Shown piece by piece: positions 60,321-64,000 of a stretch of 64,000 nt of DNA. Made by a program: the position numbers and the translations under genes. Origin of the DNA: an uncultured Draconibacterium sp. (GTDB taxonomy: Bacteria; Bacteroidota; Bacteroidia; Bacteroidales; Prolixibacteraceae); assembly GCA_947492175.1 (NCBI GenBank), contig CANLMQ010000001.1, positions 248,001-312,000 of the forward strand, in the 5' to 3' direction. Position 1 is the first letter of the stretch. Every line of letters starts with the position of its first letter. Below the pieces are notes generated by a model that made no database searches, was not told the DNA's origin, and saw only the letters and a program-made list of their open reading frames with translations.

Positions 60321-62810
60321 TTGAGTTTTAATCCGTACAAAATAGATCTTCCCATAACCGAGGTTATCGATGAAGTAAAAAATCATTTAAATAAAAATAA
60401 TACACTTGTTGTAAGCGCTTCTACTGGTGCAGGGAAAAGTACACTTCTTCCTCTGGTTTTAATGGATGAAGCCTGGCTAAACGGCAAAAAAATAATTATG
60501 CTCGAACCGCGGCGTTTGGCAGCTCGTACCATTGCCATTCGTTTAGCCGAACTTTTGGGAGAAACTGTAGGACAACGTGTTGGTTACCGTATTCGTTTTG
60601 ATAACTGTATCGGAAAAAATACTCAACTGGAAGTGGTTACCGAAGGGATTCTTACAAGAATGCTTCAGGCCGACAATGCACTGGAAGGTGTTGGACTGGT
60701 AATTTTCGATGAATTTCACGAGCGAAGTCTTTTTGCCGATGTTGCACTGGCATTATCGCGTGAAGCCCAGCAGGTTTTGCGTCCCGATTTGCGTTTGATG
60801 ATTATGTCGGCAACTTTAAATATGCCTCAGTTGACCCAACTATTAAATGCTCCCTTTGTAGTTAGCGAAGGACGTCAATATCCGGTAGATATTCGTTACG
60901 AAGGAGAAAACGACCTGCAACTGTTACCCGAATTAACCAGTCGCGTTGTAACTAAAGCTGTTAAAGAACAACAAGGCGACATACTTGTGTTTCTTCCCGG
61001 TGAAGCAGAAATAAAAGCCTGCGAAAAAATTCTAAAAAGTACGCAAAAAGGAATTTCCATTCATCCGTTGTATGGGCAACTTTCACCTCAGAAACAATAT
61101 GCAGCCATTATGCCCCACCGCGAAGGAAGGCGTAAAATTATTCTTGCCACGTCAATTGCCGAAACCAGTTTAACCATTCAAGGCATTTCGGTTGTAGTAG
61201 ATACAGGTTTTGCACGCACGCTAAAATTTAATCCCAACACAGGATTATCGAGGCTTGAAACCATTGACATAACATTGGATTCTGCTGATCAGCGGGCCGG
61301 ACGTGCCGGAAGGCTTGGCCCCGGAATTTGTTACCGCATGTGGACAAAGGCAACACAACACAGGCTAAATAAACACCGAACACCCGAAATTGAAGAAGCA
61401 GATCTGGCTTCGCTGGCATTGGAAATGGCCAAATGGGGCGTTGAAGATATTAACAGTCTTACCTGGCTGACTCCTCCTCCCAAAGGACATGTTGAACAGG
61501 CAAAAAACCTGTTGGAGCAAATTGAAGCCGTTGAGGAGGGTAAAATTACTGAACACGGGAAAGCCATTCACAAATTGCCCTGTCATCCGCGACTGGCACA
61601 CATGTTACTTTTAGCAGAAGAAGAAGGCTTAACAGCTTTGGCCTGCGATATTGCCGCATTGCTTGATGAACGTGATCCGCTTAATAAAGACGCCGGCATT
61701 GACATTAATCTGCGTATTGAAGCCCTGCGACGTTTTCGATTGGGAAGTCTGAAAAACAAAAGATTAGTCAGAATTGCCAAAACTTCCGAACAATACCGAC
61801 GTATGTTAAATGTTGAAGAAGACAATTCGGCAGTTGACTGTTTTGAAACCGGATTACTTCTTGCTTTTGCCTATCCCGAACGAATTGCCCATGCAACTCC
61901 CGGAAACAATGCTCAGTTTAAACTGGCCAACGGAAATATTGCCGCTGCAGGACATCAGGATGATCTGGCCCACGAATCGTGGCTGGCCATTGCCAGTTTA
62001 AATGCACGCGACGGGGTTGGTAGAATTTTTCTGGCATCGCCCATTAATCCACAAGATCTGGCGTCAATGGTAAAATCGGTAAATTCGGTTTACTGGGATA
62101 CCAAACGAGGCGGCTTTAATGCCCAAACCGAATTGCGAATTGGCAACATTGTTTTACAAAGTAAACCCTGGCACGATTACGATGAGCAGGAAAAAACAAA
62201 AGCCATTTCAGATGCTATAAAAAAAGAAGGTGCCTGGCTGCTGGATTTTAACACAGAAGTTGAGCAGTGGCAAAAACGGGTGAACAGTCTTCGTATTTGG
62301 GATAAACAAAACCGGTGGCCCAATGTAAGTACCGAACATTTATTAACGACCAATGCCGATTGGTTAACACCGTATCTTACCAACATAAAAAAGCCGGAGG
62401 ACCTAAAAAAAATCGATTTGAAAACCGTTCTTCAACACCACCTGGATTATAACTTGCAAAACCAGTTGGAAAAACTTGCCCCGGAACGCATAAAAGTTCC
62501 CAGCGGATCGGGTATAAAACTACATTATCAACCCAATGGCGAAAGTCCTGTTTTGGCGGTCAGATTACAGGAAGTTTTTGGATTATTTGAAACTCCAACC
62601 GTAAACAAGGGTACAATAAAAGTATTAATGCATCTGCTCTCTCCAGGATTTAAACCAGTGCAAATTACCGGCGACCTGAAAAGTTTTTGGAACAATGCTT
62701 ATTTCGAAGTTAAAAAAGAAATGAAAGCCCGCTACCCAAAACACCACTGGCCCGAGAACCCGCTTGAAGCAGAACCGCTGCGAGGGGTAAAAAGGAGAAC
62801 AAAAGAATAA
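60321..62810 (+). CDS. hrpB: ATP-dependent helicase HrpB
   Basis: An 829-residue DEAH-type helicase. The start is TTG at 60321 (MSFNPYKIDLPITEV), as no ATG occurs before residue 50 and Walker A lies near residue 35. Visible: STGAGKSTLLPL, EPRRLAARTIAIRLAELLGE, VIFDEFHERSLFADVALALSREA (DEFH box), MSATLNMPQL, ETSLTIQGISVVVDTG, DQRAGRAGRLGPG, then the HrpB C-terminal domain ending PKHHWPENPLEAEPLRGVKRR. Length typical. Role in RNA metabolism or peptidoglycan-related processes is not settled in bacteria. Confidence 0.93.
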   Translation: MSFNPYKIDLPITEVIDEVKNHLNKNNTLVVSASTGAGKSTLLPLVLMDEAWLNGKKIIMLEPRRLAARTIAIRLAELLGETVGQRVGYRIRFDNCIGKNTQLEVVTEGILTRMLQADNALEGVGLVIFDEFHERSLFADVALALSREAQQVLRPDLRLMIMSATLNMPQLTQLLNAPFVVSEGRQYPVDIRYEGENDLQLLPELTSRVVTKAVKEQQGDILVFLPGEAEIKACEKILKSTQKGISIHPLYGQLSPQKQYAAIMPHREGRRKIILATSIAETSLTIQGISVVVDTGFARTLKFNPNTGLSRLETIDITLDSADQRAGRAGRLGPGICYRMWTKATQHRLNKHRTPEIEEADLASLALEMAKWGVEDINSLTWLTPPPKGHVEQAKNLLEQIEAVEEGKITEHGKAIHKLPCHPRLAHMLLLAEEEGLTALACDIAALLDERDPLNKDAGIDINLRIEALRRFRLGSLKNKRLVRIAKTSEQYRRMLNVEEDNSAVDCFETGLLLAFAYPERIAHATPGNNAQFKLANGNIAAAGHQDDLAHESWLAIASLNARDGVGRIFLASPINPQDLASMVKSVNSVYWDTKRGGFNAQTELRIGNIVLQSKPWHDYDEQEKTKAISDAIKKEGAWLLDFNTEVEQWQKRVNSLRIWDKQNRWPNVSTEHLLTTNADWLTPYLTNIKKPEDLKKIDLKTVLQHHLDYNLQNQLEKLAPERIKVPSGSGIKLHYQPNGESPVLAVRLQEVFGLFETPTVNKGTIKVLMHLLSPGFKPVQITGDLKSFWNNAYFEVKKEMKARYPKHHWPENPLEAEPLRGVKRRTKE

Positions 62811-62946
62811 TGAATTTTGAATGATGATTAACGATTAGAAAATTCATCCATCGACATCGTTAATCGATATTCATCATTCAACCTTTCTTTTCCGTCGATA
62901 AGTATCCTGGGTAATTGCATTCAAATAAACTTCCGATTTGATATGT

Positions 62947-63657
62947 TTAAAATCCAATGGTAACTTTTGTATCCATAAATTGTACAGGATTTGATTGATT
63001 GAACTGGGTGTCGTAAATTTTTCGAAGCCCCATATCTGCTTTAATATTTTTATACTTTGTACGAAGGCCCCCTCCAAATTCTGTTTGAATAAAGTTTGGG
63101 TTCATATAAATCAATGGGTCCAAAGATTTTTGTGATTGATTTAAAGGCAGGGTAATATACTGACCATATAAATACGCACTCAACCAATTGGAAATTTCAT
63201 ATTCCAACAAGGTTTTAAAACTAAGTTGATAGTTGGGTTGAAAAGCACTTAAAACTGAATTTTGTTGTACAAGTCCCACACCAATTTCAAATGAAATTTT
63301 ACTGGAGGGATTATAAATAATTCTATTTTGAAAATGTTGACTGCGAACCAAGTTTGGAAGCAACATCTCCATTTTACTTTGTTTGAAAGTTATTCCTGCC
63401 AAAAACGAATTATGAGTTTCCGGTGAGTCAAACATATGTAATTTTAACGACGGATTATTAGAGAATAAACTCTGTTCAAAATTGATTTCCGGAAAAATAC
63501 TAGGAAAAAGAATCGATGTATGAAGTTCGTTTTCAAAGGGAGGCAATCCGGGAATTAGTCGGGTTGAATCTTCAGCCTGAGCAAAAACCAGCGTACTGAA
63601 AAACAAACAAAACATGACAGGAAAAATTCTTTGATACGATAACTTTAACAACATCAA
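62947..63657 (-). CDS. Exported barrel-like protein of unknown function
   Basis: A 236-residue protein with N-terminal signal (SYQRIFPVMFCLFFSTLVFAQ). The mature part has alternating strands with aromatic ends (NSFLAGITFKQSKMEMLLP, KISFEIGVGLVQQNSVLSAF, NWLSAYLYGQYITLPL, IQTEFGGGLRTKYKNIKADMGL) and finishes MDTKVTIGF, an outer-membrane-like C-terminus. I recognise no named family. It is convergent with hrpB. Start may be the first or second ATG (63657 or 63654). Confidence 0.7.
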   Translation of the reverse strand: MMLLKLSYQRIFPVMFCLFFSTLVFAQAEDSTRLIPGLPPFENELHTSILFPSIFPEINFEQSLFSNNPSLKLHMFDSPETHNSFLAGITFKQSKMEMLLPNLVRSQHFQNRIIYNPSSKISFEIGVGLVQQNSVLSAFQPNYQLSFKTLLEYEISNWLSAYLYGQYITLPLNQSQKSLDPLIYMNPNFIQTEFGGGLRTKYKNIKADMGLRKIYDTQFNQSNPVQFMDTKVTIGF

Positions 63658-63879
63658 CCCGAATGGTTTTAATTTTATGAAACAAAGCTACAATTATCAT
63701 AAGTAAATTAGTGTTAAAATAACCTATTTTATGTGAATCCAAAAACAAGCCAGTTACGTATGATTCAGCTTTTAGAAGAATGCCGAATAGGTAATTCGTA
63801 CTGTTAAAACCACAATACATCTTATTCATTTCTCATTTAAACGGAAAATTAGTTAATTAGCTATCCTTATTAAATTACA

Positions 63880-64000
63880 ATGAGAAAACAGGATTGTCTG
63901 ATTTATTGCAATTGCGGAGCCGGAATAATTAGCACTGAAAAACAAGCTGCTTTAGCCCAATCTTTTAAAAGCTTACCTTTTGATGTTTTTGAACTTCACG
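63880..64000 (+). CDS. Unidentified gene, 5' end only
   Basis: An ATG at 63880 opens a frame that runs off the window. The 40 visible residues begin MRKQDCLIYCNCGAGIIS and contain cysteines at positions 6, 10 and 12 in a C-x3-C-x-C arrangement, possibly a metal or cluster site. Sequence TEKQAALAQSFKSLPFDVFELH follows. I do not recognise the family from this part. Confidence 0.5.
   Translation, partial: MRKQDCLIYCNCGAGIISTEKQAALAQSFKSLPFDVFELH

Noticed and set aside
60321..60323. hrpB start at the internal ATG near residue 50
   Set aside because: That would remove Walker A (STGAGKST), so the upstream TTG is preferred.
62874..63077. Minus-strand ORF of 67 codons
   Set aside because: Overlaps the end of the exported barrel-like gene in another frame; no supporting features.

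Overview
The window reads as a chromosomal segment of a Bacteroidota bacterium, probably Bacteroidales/Marinilabiliales (Prolixibacteraceae-like). The sequence is AT-rich, genes lack clear Shine-Dalgarno sites, and several promoters fit the Bacteroidota pattern TTG-N19/20-TAnnTTTG. Gene content agrees: a type IX secretion plug-domain protein, a GH110 alpha-galactosidase, Na+-translocating NADH:quinone reductase, a malic enzyme-phosphotransacetylase fusion and several small outer-membrane barrels. The placement below phylum level is inference.

Layout. 1-8.7 kb: 3' end of tex, a DUF523 gene, a small acidic protein, a sodium:alanine symporter, mutS2 and a secreted GH110 enzyme. 8.7-10 kb: a long gene-poor stretch with hairpins, a MITE-like inverted repeat and tRNA-Ser. 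10-18.3 kb: HU, trmH, two glycosyltransferases with an LptF/LptG-type permease, a START-like protein, tRNA-Met and maeB. 18.3-24 kb: a 58-residue membrane protein, an esterase, a 21-bp tandem array, two barrel-type exported proteins and a Tat-exported oxidoreductase. 24.2-32.4 kb: recR, an unusual glycosyltransferase fusion, a GNAT enzyme, an orphan HsdR-N domain, AMP nucleosidase, holA, a rhomboid protease, an aminotransferase, an AlgH-family protein and a DivIC-like protein. 32.5-37.8 kb: delta-1-pyrroline-5-carboxylate dehydrogenase, a PAS histidine kinase and the plug-domain protein. 38.2-44.1 kb: the complete nqrABCDEF operon with a good promoter and terminator. 44.2-54.5 kb: a flavin reductase, an RluA-type synthase, glutamine synthetase, a toxin-antitoxin pair, rtcB, fabF, a ferredoxin-nitroreductase and a lipo- or secreted hypothetical. 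54.5-60.2 kb: an eight-gene arsenic operon on the minus strand (arsR, arsE-like, arsF, arsG, arsP-like, a P5C reductase-like gene, arsC, acr3) with an ArsR-type operator placed exactly over the promoter. 60.3-64 kb: hrpB, a barrel-like hypothetical and the start of an unidentified gene.

The most striking non-coding signal is a family of five related leaders. Three lie between genes of the ars operon, one precedes fabF, and one lies between the rhomboid and aminotransferase genes. Each has a conserved 5' hairpin with covarying base pairs, an invariant GCGAGTT linker, and a second stem that contains the downstream start codon. Where the start is ATG its partner is CAT; where the start is GTG its partner is CAC. 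This looks like an RNA element that controls translation initiation, and I do not recognise it as a named class. All pairing was worked out by hand.
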